From Macrostomum hystrix (taxonomy: Eukaryota; Platyhelminthes; Macrostomidae), in NCBI GenBank assembly GCA_950097015.1, contig CATNEN010000029.1, forward strand, positions 2,672,001-2,736,000: a stretch of 64,000 nt of DNA, given 5' to 3'. A program made the translations under genes and the position numbers. Positions within the stretch are counted from its first letter, which is position 1. Every line of letters starts with the position of its first letter. Below the pieces are notes generated by a model. The model saw only the letters and a list, made by a program, of their open reading frames with translations, was not told the DNA's origin and made no database searches. Positions 21,470 to 33,687 of this stretch are shown in pieces.

Positions 21470-21670
21470 CGAATGACCGGTTTTAGTGAAAGTCTTTGGT
21501 TTGCCTTTGTAATGCCTTTGGTTTTGACCCGACAGGCCGACGAGCCTGATGATCCTTCCCACTCTCTCACCAAGGTTCCTAAGCTCGATTCCACGGCGAG
21601 GCCGCATTTGTTTCTTGTACCGCCGCCGAGAGAAAGCCTGAGGATTTGTTGTGCAATTTACGCCCACCAT
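21470..21670 (-). repeat. SINE copy (family A)
   Basis: The minus strand from about 21664 aligns with 46247-46350 (plus), including gcggcctcgccgtggaatcg and an upstream ggcgtaaattgcac. A third copy lies at about 58555-58760. The gaatcgagct core resembles a Pol III B box. An overlapping open frame is a chance product. Confidence 0.6.
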
Positions 21671-22238
21671 GCAAGGTCAATCAATGCACAATGAGTGTGG
21701 AATGTACATCTGCCTGACTATGAGAAAGTCGTGTGCCTGTGCACAGTATCTTTCTCTGGGGTCAGCTCCGATCATCTCAGACTTGTCTATGCGCCACCGA
21801 AAGTAATGTTTGTAGATTAATATATTAGTATATTATTTCTGTATCGCCAACGTTACTAGCCCAATTTATGCACGAAATGATCCAAGGTGACTATGTATGT
21901 AGTACAGGCTTGCCTTACAATGGGTAGCTCTAGCAGATAATAGTGGGTACCAGCCCTATACATCAGAAGAGCTATCTTGACCGAAATCAACATTATCATC
22001 AACATTATCCTTCCTGATCCACACGGTTATTCCATCCCTATAGGTAAGTCCAGAACAACCTGCTCAAACCTCATTGGTCCACAAGCCACTGGCTGAGCGG
22101 CCAATGGGAATTAATCCATTATTCGTTGTGCTAATAATCTGGGTTCTGTCTCAATGTGTTCCCACTTTGGTGTCGATGTGGAGACAGGCGGTAGTTCTCC
22201 TGAATTCAACAAAACATTGACTAAGCATCATTGACGTC

Positions 22239-23459
22239 ATGGAAGTCCTTATTGAAGAGCTGCAGGAGCCGACGAGACCGGGGCGCCAGCAGCAGCCGTC
22301 CAGCGAATCGCCCGAGGACTGGCGCCATCAGCTCAGTCAGCCGCGCAGTCTGCGACCTCCAGCCACGCAGCGTCAGCGAAGCGTCGCCTTGGAGACGCTG
22401 CGACCTCCGACTGCAGCGGCGGCGGCGGCGCCGCAACGACTACTGACTGCGCCCCATGGAGCAGCCGTGGGACATCGCGGCCGAGAACGTCGCCGGCGGC
22501 AACTCGATAACGACAACGAACTCGGTGATTTCGACGACGAGGGCGGCGACAACGATTACGGTGACTTCGACTACGAGTTCGAGGACAGAATCGACGATGC
22601 CCTAGCCAAGCTGAGTCAGCGACGGCACAGCGACACCACACTGGGGGAGGCCGCCGCGGCTGCAGCTGCAGCAGCCGCAGCCGCCGCTGTGGTCGCAGCT
22701 GCCGACGATCGTGGCGGCACATTTACTGGGCTACAGCGTCCGCTGCTGCATCATCAGAATCAGCAGCCGATGGCCTGCTGCTGCGGTAGACGATTCCCAC
22801 ATCCAACAACTACCGGAACTGCTGGAGGAGTCGGCGGTGGAGGAGGCGGCGTCGGCGCCAGCGCCGGCGAGTCGTGGCGCTCTTCCGCCGGACGCGGCGG
22901 CGGCCTCACGGACGTCGGCGCCGACCTGATGCGCGTCAACGGAGCGATCAGCGGCTTCAAGCAGTTGAAGCGGGTCCAGGCGCTGTCTGGCCGGGCCACC
23001 TCGTGTGAAGACGAGCCTGCTGGAGTGTCCGCCAGCCGCCCGCGCACAGAACCGGCTGGCCCAGCTGAGACGGCCGCCGCGCCGACTTCGACTACTGCGA
23101 ATGTCATCGCAGCCGGCGTTGACAACGGCGGCGACGCGGGCGACGATCAGCTGCTGCCAACCGCCTATCCCGAGGCGGTAGTCGCTTCCTCGTCGAGCGC
23201 CGCCGGCGTCGTTGCTGCCACCGGCGCTATCGGAACGGACTCTGGCGGAATCGGGCCCGACCTCGGCTCGCCGCAGGCCCAGGCGTCGCCTTCATTGGCC
23301 AGCCGGCAGAGTCGCAACGTCGGCTACCGGCTTGGCAGGCGGCGTGAGCTCTACGAGAAGCGAAAGCGGCTGTCGGACTACGCTCTGGCGTTCGGCATGT
23401 TCGGCATCGGGGTCATGGTGCTGGAGACGGAGCTGTGCATGGCCAAGCAGTACACCAAG
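22239..23459 (+). CDS. KCNN: Small-conductance Ca2+-activated K+ channel (SK/KCNN), exon 1 of 8
   Basis: The gene joins eight exons: 22239-23459, 26641-26736, 28793-29347, 35856-35966, 38598-38725, 39215-39284, 40744-40845 and 42559-42708. All have GT/AG borders and compatible phases, giving 810 aa. SK channels are voltage-independent tetramers in the plasma membrane, opened by Ca2+ through constitutively bound calmodulin; they set afterhyperpolarisation. Exon 1 (407 codons) encodes a long cytoplasmic N-terminus with acidic D/E/Y repeats, an Ala run of 13, Gly runs and Ser/Thr-rich linkers, then the conserved entry [20 protein letters not shown] and the first half of S1 ([20 protein letters not shown]). 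The N-terminus is longer than the core-only family minimum. Another 5' exon is possible. Donor aag|gtgaga. Confidence 0.9.
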
Positions 23460-23744
23460 GTGAGATCTGTGCTGTCCGATCTACTAAATGCTGCTCAACC
23501 CGTACCCGCTCTGTGCTTATGTGCAACACTATGCTCAAGCTATGCTCAAACAAGAATTGCTTGACGGCATGGCTAGTGTCAGCTTTTTAACCAAATTCGT
23601 CTATCGTAGGGCTAAATTTAACCATTTTCAGCCCAATAATATACTTTTGTATCGCTGAGCAATGCACTTTATTTAAGGACTGCTTCGGTTTATAATAAAA
23701 ATGATATAATAATTGATTACACCTTCTCCAATTGGGTCACTTCG

Positions 23745-23960
23745 CGGCGCATCTGAAGGCTGCGTACGGCTGTTCAGTCCATGGACTGGGGGACGCCACA
23801 CCCACCCTCAATTTCCCCTTTTAACAGCTGGGGAAAAGTAGAGTCAAGTGCCTTGCTAAACGACACCAATTGTTTCAGCGAGGTCGGGAATCGAACCCCC
23901 GACCTTCAAGTCATGGGTCCGACACTCTAACCACTTTTCCACTAATCGAGAGTCCTTCCC
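23745..23960 (-). repeat. tRNA-derived SINE (family B)
   Basis: The minus strand has an A-box-like gtggttagagtgtcgg, a B-box-like ggttcgattcccgacc, then gcaaggcacttgactctact, and a tail shared with 20660-20690. The anticodon arm is badly paired, so it is not a working tRNA gene. It lies in SK intron 1. Confidence 0.65.
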
Positions 23961-24999
23961 AAGACTAAAATTTCCAAGCTGTTCACAAATTAATAGTCAA
24001 AGTATATAATAAAAGTACACCGACGTATTGAGGCAACTAGTCCTAACTATTATTAATCCAGTTAATATGTGCTCTAAACAGACACTAAGCCGATGATTGC
24101 ATATCAGAGCTAACTTGAGGAGTTCATTAAGAAGTGTGTCTGCATTTCGGTAATTTTACGCCTTTTCGCATCGATCGGCAATAACTTTAACCAACCGAGC
24201 ATAAAAGCAGCTTCGGTAACAATTTTTTGATTGCTCATTTTCTGTGCTTTCCTCTGCCGCCCCTCTTGAATCCAGACTGCTGTCGGTTGATTTGAGATTG
24301 TCCGCCGTTTTTGGCCATAGCTAGTACAAATTGCTTTATATAGTAATTTGAGACCAATCAAGGGCCTAGTTGCCATGGAAACCGCAAGTATGGTCGTAGT
24401 TCTACTGGTCTCAATTTAGGCAACAATAGCCTATAAGATTGTTGATTAATTTTATTGAAATTAGATTTTAGATCTATCTGCATCGCCAACAGCAACAGGC
24501 GAATGGACTATCACTGCTTGGCTCAGCCCCCACCCCCAAATCCGTACTCACGCGCCCGAGATCCACGCACCAGAGGTTGCTCAACTTTTTTCCCATCCAA
24601 GCTGCATCAGTAGACACGCGCCATTAGCCTGATTGGGGAGCTACCGATAGAGTCCCTGAGCCAGACGAGTCGCAGTCACGAACGATAAACTGCCCCCCCT
24701 TGCCTGCCCTGGTACCCTCCGTCTGCTAGAGGGCTTCCCGGGAGAATTTTGGGTTGGTGTGAAGGCGCGCGTGTGGCGTGTTGCGCCAAAAAGTAATTAT
24801 GTTAATTCAACGCCGCCAACTTGCCAGTCCTGAGCGATGATCCTGTTCTCTCTCCTGACTTCTCAATCTTTGTCTTCTCTTCTTCGCAGTCGCTAATTAA
24901 TAAGCTTGAAAGTGCATCGGTAGACTGTCACTAAAAAACTGTTTAGTGCACCGCTGCTCTCACTCCCCCTCCTTCTCTTTCCCTCCGTCTCTGTCCACC

Positions 25000-25116
25000 C
25001 CTCTCTACCTCACTCCCTCTCTACCTCCCTCCCTCTCTACCTCCCTCCCTCTCTACCTCCCTCCCTCTCTACCTCCCTCCCTCTCTACCTCACTCCCTCT
25101 CTACCTCCCTCCCTGT
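25000..25116. repeat. 16-bp pyrimidine minisatellite (SK intron 1)
   Basis: About seven copies of ccctctctacctccct, in a CT-rich tract that starts near 24957. It codes for nothing credible. Confidence 0.85.
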
Positions 25117-25458
25117 CTCTCTCCGTCTCTCGTCGAACAGCTTCGCTAAAAACATGCGGAAAATCAGTTAAATTCAATCGATTAAAGCAGCGTGCGATAA
25201 GTCCAAGCCACGGCATTGCCCATTTTTTTCACCTAACTTATTTAACAACACCGGGTAGAGAAAACATAGCCCAGCAACTGCAGACTTTCAGACGGTTGAG
25301 AAACTATTAATATAATTGATTGCGCTACCCAGGTGAAGCTGGGTACGACTGCGAGCTGTTTGAACTGAGCAATATGTGTAAATATAGCACTGCTCATTCA
25401 TATGCTGCTTTTGTCTGCACAAAAGTAATTTCTTTATTTTGACATAGCCGATTGCCAC

Positions 25459-26436
25459 TGGGAGTGGGGTGGGAGCGGTATTAGGAGTGTCAGTGGGAGA
25501 GGGAAGTAGGAGTGGGAATGGAAGTAGGAGTGGGAGAGGGAAGTAGGAGTGGGAATGGAGGTAGGAGTGGGAGGTGCGAGTAGGAGTGGGAGTGGAAGTG
25601 GGAGTGGGAGTGGGAGTGGAAGTGGAAGTGGGAGTGGGAGTGGAAGTGGGAGTGGGAATGGAAGTAGGAGTGGAAGTGGAAGTGGGAGTGGGAGTGGAAG
25701 TGGGAGTGGGAATGGAAGTGGGAGTGGAAGTGGGAGTGGAAGTGGAAGTAGGAGTGGAAGTGGAAGTGGGAGTGGAAGTGGAAGTGGGAGTGGAAGTGGG
25801 AGTGGGAATGGAAGTAGGAGTGGGAGAGTGAAGTAGGAGTGGGAGAGGGAAGTAGTGGAATCGGAGTGGGAATGGAAGTAGGAGTGGGAGACGGAAGTTG
25901 GAGTGGGAGAGGGAAGTAGGAGTGGGAGAGGGAAGTAGGAGTGGGAGAGGGAAGTAGGAGTGGGAGAGGGAAGTAGGAGTGGGAGAGGGAAGTAGGAGTG
26001 GGAGAGGGAAGTAGGAGTGGGAGAGGGAAGTAGGAGTGGGAGAGGGAAGTAGGAGTGGGAGAGGGAAGTAGGAGTGGGAGAGGGAAGTAGGAGTGGGAGA
26101 GGGAAGTAGGAGTGGGAGAGGGAAGTAGGAGTGGGAGAGGGAAGTAGGAGTGGGAGAGGGAAGTAGGAGTGGGAGAGGGAAGTCGGAGTGGGAGAGGGAA
26201 GTAGGAGTGGGAGAGGGAAGTAGGAGTGGGAGAGGGAAGTAGGAGTGGGAGAGGGAAGTAGGAGTGGGAGAGGGAAGTAGGAGTGGGAGAGGGAAGTAGG
26301 AGTGGGAGAGGGAAGTAGGAGTGGGAGAGGGAAGTAGGAGTGGGAGAGGGAAGTAGGAGTGGGAGAGGGAAGTAGGAGTGGGAGAGGGAAGTAGTGGAAT
26401 CGGAGTGGGAGTGTGAATGGGTGTGCTAGTGGGAAT
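25459..26436. repeat. GA-rich minisatellite: hexamer block then 19-bp array (SK intron 1)
   Basis: 25560-25830 is built from ggagtg/gaagtg hexamers. About 25880-26395 is an almost perfect array of gtaggagtgggagagggaa (19 bp, about 27 copies). The sense strand is nearly all purine. Gly/Ser frames across the hexamer block are artefacts of the repeat. Confidence 0.9.
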
Positions 26437-26640
26437 GAGATTGAATGGGTTAAAAGCTGTGGTTAGATTGGCTAGCCGAATATAACTTAATTACGTTAAA
26501 TGAGAGGCAAGCAAAAGTGCAAAACTCAATCAGTTTTCGGCAAGGCTGTCTCGCTGAAATGCACTGCTTAAGCCATTCTTTGCTGCCTGTACCAAAATCT
26601 GTATATTTACACGTTTGTAACTGCCACGTTACTATTTCAG

Positions 26641-26736
26641 ACCGACCTTTACTCAACTGTGCTCAGATCGCTAATTAGCATCTCAACTCTGGCCCTGGTC
26701 GGCCTGATATTTGCCTATCACGCGCTGGAGATACAG
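26641..26736 (+). CDS. KCNN: SK channel exon 2 of 8 (S2)
   Basis: Acceptor atttcag|acc, donor cag|gtaatt, 32 codons, phase 0. TDLYSTVLRSLISISTLALV continues into GLIFAYHALEIQ, which matches the S2 region of SK channels. It is too short to be found as a separate long frame. Confidence 0.88.
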
Positions 26737-27180
26737 GTAATTGGATGACAGCTCCTAGCTGGAGACAATGAACCCCTCACCTATAATGTGGCGCATTGTC
26801 AGTGCTGCTGATAATTGAGACTATTTATTTGCAAATCAAACCTAATTTTATACATAACTGTGTGGGCGTTGGCAGCCCTTCATTGACTAAAGAATTCACA
26901 TCATGGCATTATTCACTTTTGCATCACACTGTATAGCTATCCTGACGCAAGAGAGATAATCTAATAATCCTTAACGAGCCACGACTGGAAATCACACTTC
27001 AGGTGTGTGACTTGACAGCTTGAGTAAAATTCTGTCCGTGTCACAGCAGTGCCTCTTACCTGTCCTGTGAAATATAAACTGCCTAACTCATTTGCTAACA
27101 GATTGATTGATTGATTTGACAATTGATTGACTGAATTCTGCCTCAGGTGAGGCGGGGCGATTAAGCGTTATTAAAGAACA

Positions 27181-27483
27181 CAGGTGGACAGTGGCTGAGG
27201 TGGACAGTGGCTGAGGTGGACAGTGACTGAGGTGGACAGTGGCTGAGGTGGACAGTGACTGAGGTGGACAGTGGCTGAGGTGGACAGTGGCTGAGGTGGA
27301 CAGTGACTGAGGTGGACAGTGGCTGAGGTGGACAGTGACTGAGGTGGACAGTGGCTGAGGTGGACAGTGGCTGAGGTGGACAGTGACTGAGGTGGACAGT
27401 GGCTGAGGTGGACAGTGACTGAGGTGGACAGTGGCTGAGGTGGACAGTGGCTGAGGTGGACAGTGATTGAGGTGGACAGTGAT
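27181..27483. repeat. 16-bp minisatellite (SK intron 2)
   Basis: About 19 copies of ggtggacagtggctga, with ggc and gac variants of the unit interspersed. Confidence 0.9.
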
Positions 27484-28414
27484 AGTTTTTGGCGGGTCCT
27501 AGGTTTGTATTAGTGTAGGCTGTAGTTAAGAGAAAATTGTGTTAATGGCAGTTTGACAAGCTAATAAGGGCTATCAAAATTTATGTCTCTTGTTTCGCAT
27601 TTTCTTAAGCTGAATCTCTTGTATTTTTCCTGTCTTTCTTGTCTTGACACAACATCTTTCCAGTCAGGGCCAAGGCGCACACACTCTCACACTATGTCCC
27701 TTTTATATAACGGAAATGTTCAGTACGATAATTAGTAGCACAACACCTGGGGCGTCTATCCTCTCGAACTGGTGGCCTAGATCGAGAGCGGAAGCACTCA
27801 GCTACCGTCTTATTAGCCGCAGGTTTGATTTCCTTGGAGATTTCCGCTTCTCTTATAGTCTCCGGTGCACCTTTGCTCAACGGAAATAATTAAATATGCC
27901 TTCCTCAGCCGTTTGGCTTGCAGCATCAATTAGTCTCCCCATTCAACTACATCATTATCCTCAACATGTTATCCCCATAGGTCATTCTTTGTGTTTTATC
28001 TCTCTCCGTCTACGATGGGAAAAACGGCAGGTAGGCTCAAAAGTTCTGGCTCAAAAAATGCTATCTTGCCACGCCCCAAGTCTGGGCTATTGAGAGATAG
28101 AGAGATCATTTCTTTTTTAAGTACACTTCTGCATGCTTTATTCTTCAATAAGTTTATGATTTATGATTTTTATAGCAAATCATATTTTGTTTAGATATTT
28201 TCCTTCCATCTTTAGTTACAGTTTTAGCGTCCTCTTGCTAATCCGTTATGAGCTTCAGTGAACCTGCATTTATTTTCGTTCATTTTTTAATTTCTCGCTC
28301 TAATTTTCTATCTCCTTCTCTTTTCTTAGTCTCTGCTACTTTTAAATTACTCTGACCTCACTCTGTCAAAACAATCATTTAACCATCCCACTGCACTCAC
28401 TTTCTCTTCGTCAA

Positions 28415-28735
28415 CCTTTATTGGCTAAAGGCTTAACTTTCAAAACGTGGGCTACTATATCCGGCACCCACCTCACTCCACTCTCTTCCTCCACTCCACT
28501 CCACTCCACTCTCTCTCTCTCTCTCTGTTAGCTTCTATTGGCTACAGACTTCACTTATCAGACTGGTGAGACACTATTGGGAACCCACCTCATTCCACTC
28601 TCTATCTCTCTGTCAGTTTCTATTGGCTACAGTCTTCACTTAATAGACTGGTGAGACACTATCAGTAGATGGGAACCCACCTCACTCCACTCTCTTCCGC
28701 TCTATTAGTTTCTATTGGCTACAGACTCTGATCTT
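28415..28735. repeat. Imperfect tandem repeat, unit about 110-120 bp (SK intron 2)
   Basis: Three to four diverged copies each contain ttctattggctacag, a gactggtgagacactat-type block and cccacctcactccactctct. Confidence 0.7.
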
Positions 28736-28792
28736 ATTTTATCTGTCAGCTATGTATAGCAAACTAAGCTTTCGCACCGCTCCAACACGCAG

Positions 28793-29347
28793 CTGTTCAG
28801 CATAGACAACTGCATCGAGGACTGGCGCGTAGCCATCAGCAGTCGCCGAGTAGGCCAGATGATAGCCGAAGTCTGCGTTTGCGCAATACATCCGCTGCCT
28901 AACGCTCTAACCTTCACCTGGACAACCTACGTGCCGCACGATAGGAACACGCGAACTGTCAGTGTGCCAATAGACCTATTCCTAACTCTGCCCATGTTTC
29001 TGCGACTCTACCTGATCTTTCGAGTCATGCTGCTACACTCGAAGATGTTCACAGACGCCGGATCTCGCAGCATCGGCGCGCTAAATCGAATCTCGTTCAA
29101 TACCCGCTTCGTGCTCAAGACCCTGATGACAATGTTCCCGGGCACCGTGCTGCTAGTGTTCATCTTGACATTGTGGATTAGTGCTAGCTGGCTAATGCGA
29201 GCCTGCGAGAGCTATCACGATCCCCTACACGGCAACATACTCAACTCCATGTGGCTCATTGGCATTACCTTTCTGAGCATTGGCTACGGTGACATTGTGC
29301 CGAATACCTATTGCGGCAGGGCTATCTCCATCGCAACTGGTGTTATG
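28793..29347 (+). CDS. KCNN: SK channel exon 3 of 8 (S3 to S6, pore)
   Basis: Acceptor acgcag|ctg, donor atg|gtgagc, 185 codons. It contains EDWRVAISSRRVGQMIAEVC (S3), PMFLRLYLIFRVMLLHSKMF (S4), SIGALNRISFNTRFVLKTLM (S4-S5 linker), S5, and the pore with the SIGYGD selectivity filter, then the start of S6 (CGRAISIATGVM). S4 has few basic residues, as expected for a voltage-independent SK channel. Immediately after the donor an in-frame stop occurs, so intron retention would truncate the protein. Confidence 0.92.
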
Positions 29348-29409
29348 GTGAGCGAGCTGCTGCTCTCTGTTTTGTAAAACAACGAAAGAGTCGTCAACCA
29401 CGAACATTG

Positions 29410-29676
29410 TATTTCATCTTTAGTCTATGGTCGAATCCTAAACCGGAGCCTCCAAGCCAAAAAGATGTCTCTTATTCTGTAGTCTATGGTAGAAATCTAA
29501 ACTGGAGACTCCAAGCCAAGAAGTTGTCTCTTATTCTGTAGTCTATGGTAGAGGTCTAAACTGGAGACTCCAAGCCAAAAAGATGTCTCTTATTCTGTAG
29601 TCTATGGTAGAAATCTAAACTGTAGACTCCAAGCCAAGAAGTTGTCTCTTATTCTGTAGTCTATGGTAGAGTATAT
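29410..29676. repeat. 59-bp tandem repeat (SK intron 3)
   Basis: About 4.5 copies, each beginning tctatggtagaaatctaaac or a variant. The tctatgg start resembles the dispersed motif at 11.6-12.2 kb and at 37.9 kb. Confidence 0.88.
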
Positions 29677-30039
29677 ACAATGTCTGGCAAATACCAATTC
29701 ACTTTAACGAAACATTGCGCGGTAACTCGGCAATTGAAGTCCCTGACTGTCTGTTTGAGTACGTTTGGAATTCATCCGTTAAAAAAAATGAATCTTTCAA
29801 TCAAACCACATGAGATGGCTAAAAGGCTTCTTCATAATTCCATCCTTCTTGATCTCTTAGGCTAGCAATGTGCGAAAAAATGGTTGAGTCCAAACCGTGC
29901 CCAGACACGCGAAATCAATCAAATCTCAGACCCACTTGGCCTGGCTAAAGAAATTTGCGCCTAAAATATTATATTCTCTTTATATTGTTCCACGCAAAGA
30001 ATCCATATAGAGTGCTTGCTAATTCTACTCTAAAGAAAA

Positions 30040-30112
30040 ATACTTTCACGAGGAATCGAACTCACGCGGTGCGTCGAACTCATGGACGCACCACTCAAAA
30101 CTAAAATTCTGA
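30040..30112 (-). repeat. tRNA-like SINE head fragment (SK intron 3)
   Basis: The minus strand shows gagttcgattcctcg (B-box-like) downstream of gtggtgcgtccatgag. There is no complete cloverleaf. Confidence 0.4.
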
Positions 30113-31084
30113 TAAAAAATAGATCTACGTACTCTGAGATCGCCCTGGGGGGGAATTAAACATTTAGAACCGGCGCAGGATAATTAATTATCGACCTTGT
30201 TAAGTCAAAGACAAATTTATTTCCATACATCGAATTAGTCTATTTGGCGGCCAGTTTAAAGCAGAAGGATTGGCTGAATCCAGACCAGATGTGATCAGCG
30301 AAAGCAGTGCGCCAGAATTTTGGCCTTGTTTAATTTTGCTTTTACAGATCGGCTTTGAACCTCCGGCAAATTCATAAAATCTTCTTCTTTGACTAATTTC
30401 TGCGTGTACGCGCGTGTGTTCCCTCACTGCCGCCTCCCACTGCAATGTGTTTTTCCTCAGCTGAATTTAAAAGTGCATTGTTTCTCGCTGGTCAAAGCGA
30501 ACGAAAATTAAAAACTAAATTGAATTTATTCTATAAAGTGATGTTTATCCTAATTGAGGTGCTTCGATTGGGGATTCTTAAAATTAGGATAATAGATTGA
30601 CATAAAAAGAATGAATTTTGAGTGACAGGCTAATTTTAAGTAATCTAATACAATCATAAGTGATTATGGGTTGAAACTTTCCTCTATTACATCTATTACA
30701 CAAATAAGCTTTGAGCAGCTCTGCTCAGTCTGCTCTAGTCTGCTCTAGTCGGATTCCAACTCAATAGCCCGGCCAATAGGCGCTCTAACCTGAAAAATAG
30801 AGTCTTCACAAAAGAGCAGCTTGAAAGCAAAATGGTTTCGCCGCTTTTCTACCTGCCTATTTCTCTCTACCCCTAGTCCCTCTGTCCCGGCTGTAAGTAG
30901 CAATATCAAATGACATGCGCGGATGACTCAGCAACTGGTTGAGGAGATGGCTGACAAAAATGGGAATCGATTGGAAATACTCAGCAAGTGGGGGCCATGG
31001 GAGTGAGGGAATGATTATGAGGAATAATGAGGGCTCTGAATCAGTGGGGGAGAGATATTAGCAGATGGAGATAATAGAGTAGAA

Positions 31085-32712
31085 TTAGTGGGAGAAGGGA
31101 CAATGGGAGAATGGGCATTGGGAGAAGGGACAGTGGGAGAAGGGAGAGTGGGAGAAGGGGCAGTGTGAGAAGGGGCAGTGTGAGAAGGGACAGTGGGAGA
31201 AGGGACAGTGGGAGAAGGGAGTGTAGGAGAAGGGAGAGTGGGAGAAGGGACAATGGGAGAAGGGAGAGTGGGAGAAGGGACAGTGGGAGAAGGGACAGTG
31301 GGAGAAGAGACAGTGGGAGAAGGGAGTGTAGGAGAAGGGAGAGTGGGAGAAGGGACAATGGGAGAAGGGAGGGTGGGAGAAGGGAGACTGGGAGAAGGGG
31401 CAATGGGAGAAGGGAGGGTGGGAGAAGGGAGACTGGGAGAAGGGAGTGTAGGAGAAGGGAGAGTGGGAGAAGGGACAATGGGAGAAGGGAGGGTGGGAGA
31501 AGGGGCAGTGTGAGAAGGGGCAGTGTGAGAAGGGACAGTGGGAGAAGGGACAGTGGGAGAAGGGACAGTGGGAGAAGGGAGTGTAGGAGAAGGGAGAGTG
31601 GGAGAAGGGACAGTGGGAGAAGGGAGAGTGGGAGAAGGGACAGTGGGAGAAGGGACAGTGGGAGAAGAGACAGTGGGAGAAGGGAGTGTAGGAGAAGGGA
31701 GAGTGGGAGAAGGGACAATGGGAGAACGGAGGGTGGGAGAAGGGAGACTGGGAGAAGGGAGAGTGGGAGAAGGGGCAATGGGAGAAGGGAGGGTGGGAGA
31801 AGGGAGACTGGGAGAAGGGAGTGTAGGAGAAGGGAGAGTGGGAGAAGGGACAATGGGAGAAGGGAGGGTGGGAGAAGGGAGGGTGGGAGAAGAGAGGGTG
31901 GGAGAAGGGACAAAGGGAGAAGGGGCAGTGTGAGAAGGGGCAGTGTGAGAAGGGAGGGTGGGAGAAGGGACAGTGGGAGAAGGGACAGTGGGAGAAGGGA
32001 GAGTGGGAGAAGGGACAGTGGGAGAAGGGAGAGTGGGAGAAGGGACAGTGGAAGAAGGGACAGTGGGAGAAGAGACAGTGGGAGAAGGGACAAATGGAGA
32101 AGAACAGTGGGAGAAGGGAGTGTAGGAGAAGGGAGAGTGGGAGAAGGGACAATGGGAGAAGGGAGGGTGGGAGAAGGGAGACTGGGAGAAGGGAGAGTGG
32201 GAGAAGGGGCAATGGGAGAAGGGAGGGTGGGAGAAGGGAGGGTGGGAGAAGGGAGGGTGGGAGAAGGGACAAAGGGAGAAGGGGCAGTGTGAGAAGGGGC
32301 AGTGTGAGAAGGGGCAGTGTGAGAAGAGACAGTGGGAGAAGGGACAAAGGGAGAAGGGGCAGTGTGAGAAGAGACAGTGGGAGAAGGGACAAAGGGAGAA
32401 GGGGCAGTGTGAGAAGAGACAGTGTGAGAAGGGAGGGTGTGAGAAGGGGCATTGTGAGAAGAGACAGTGGGAGAAGGGACAGTGGGAGAAGGGAGGGTGT
32501 GAGAAGGGGCATTGTGAGAAGAGACAGTGGGAGAAGGGACAGTGGGAGAAGGGAGGGTGTGAGAAGGGGCATTGTGAGAAGAGACAGTGGGAGAAGGGAC
32601 AGTGGGCGAAGGGAGGGTGTGAGAAGGGGCATTGTGAGAAGGGGCAGTGTGAGAAGAGACAGTGGGAGAAGGGACAGTGGGAGAAGGGAGAGTGGGAGAA
32701 GAGAGAAAGATG
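31085..32712. repeat. 15-bp purine-rich minisatellite with higher-order repeats (SK intron 3)
   Basis: About 108 copies of variants of gggagaagggacagt. Variant patterns repeat at 360 bp (31201-31440 against 31561-31800) and, near the end, at exactly 60 bp (about 32430-32670). Because 15 is divisible by three, long Pro/Leu/Ser or Gly/Arg/Glu frames run through it on both strands; these are not genes. Confidence 0.93.
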
Positions 32713-32739
32713 ATCAGGAGGAAGCCAATAAGGCGCAAA

Positions 32740-33687
32740 GAAGGGCGCGCATAAGAGGGCTTAATGAGAAGTCACATGAGTCAGCAAAAGGCTGCGTTTT
32801 AAACCGCTCAGTTAGTGAAAATCGATGTCAGATGAGCTTTTAGATCAAAGGTATCCCCTAGCAAACATTTACTGAATGACAGTCCCGCGAAGTCACAACT
32901 ATAAAAAGAAATAAGTTCCCTTTCAACCCTTTTGAGGTGATCCTAGCGAGGCCCAGAGAATCACAATCATTGTGTCCAATGAGGATTACATTTGAATAGC
33001 AAAAATCTAAAAAATCAATTACATCAATTTATCTGTACTGATTAGAGGCCCAATCAATTGGTATTGAGGACTATGGCAGCTAATGAGTTGCAATCTGGTT
33101 CAACTAGTCTGGTAAAAACCATCAGAAGCAGTGTTATAACACGGAGCTCTCTTGCTTGACTTTTTTATAAAACGTCTTCGACCGGAAAATGTACTTTTAA
33201 TCCCTTCTAGTTCTCATTTCGTGCCAGTCTGCTCTATGGCTCTCGATGGCGCAGTTTATACCGAGCCTAATCCCGTAGAAAGTGAGTCAAGCTTCCCTCC
33301 TGAAGCCGTCCGTGCGTCAGTCCTTGAACAGTCGTCGATTAAGGGGTTCTCAGTTTTTCGGTTAATTGCACAACATTGAGCTGTGTTCTAAAGGTGGTCG
33401 ATTGAGCCATGATTTTTACCTATTTTCTACTCATTTATGCATATCTGCTCAAGTCTGGGTTGAGTTGGTCCGGGGGGGAAGTCGGCGGGAAAGGACTTTG
33501 CCGAGATTTATTCCTCTACGCTCAGATGCTGAGCATTGAAGATGATGGCAAATATTTATATTTCTAGTACTTCTCGACGTGACTAGCCCCTTCTCTTATC
33601 CTCTGTGCGCCTTCTCTCATCTGCTTCTAAAAGCGACTTCAACTCTCACAGAAAGTATATTATCCATAATTGGCTCGTACAACTGAT
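32740..33687. other. Unique intronic DNA (SK intron 3)
   Basis: No exon, repeat or RNA gene was recognised. The 75-codon plus-strand frame at 33152 shows no family features. Confidence 0.4.

Larger units (their letters stand above)
20038..22238. other. Intergenic region between the coiled-coil gene and the SK channel
   Basis: Apart from the two SINE-like pieces nothing coding is seen. The SK promoter or further 5' exons should lie here or upstream. A perfect TGACGTCA (CRE consensus) sits at 22232-22239, overlapping the A of the chosen start codon. Confidence 0.4.

Noticed and set aside
23880..23950. tRNA gene on the minus strand
   Set aside because: A and B boxes are present, but the anticodon arm does not pair and the body continues into a SINE.
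25549..25836. Gly/Ser-repeat protein
   Set aside because: Created by the ggagtg/gaagtg hexamer array in SK intron 1.
31041..32843. Very long open frames on both strands (565, 515, 393 and 249 codons)
   Set aside because: They arise because the 15-bp unit is a multiple of three; frames are equally open on both strands and have only repeat composition, and the region is an SK intron.
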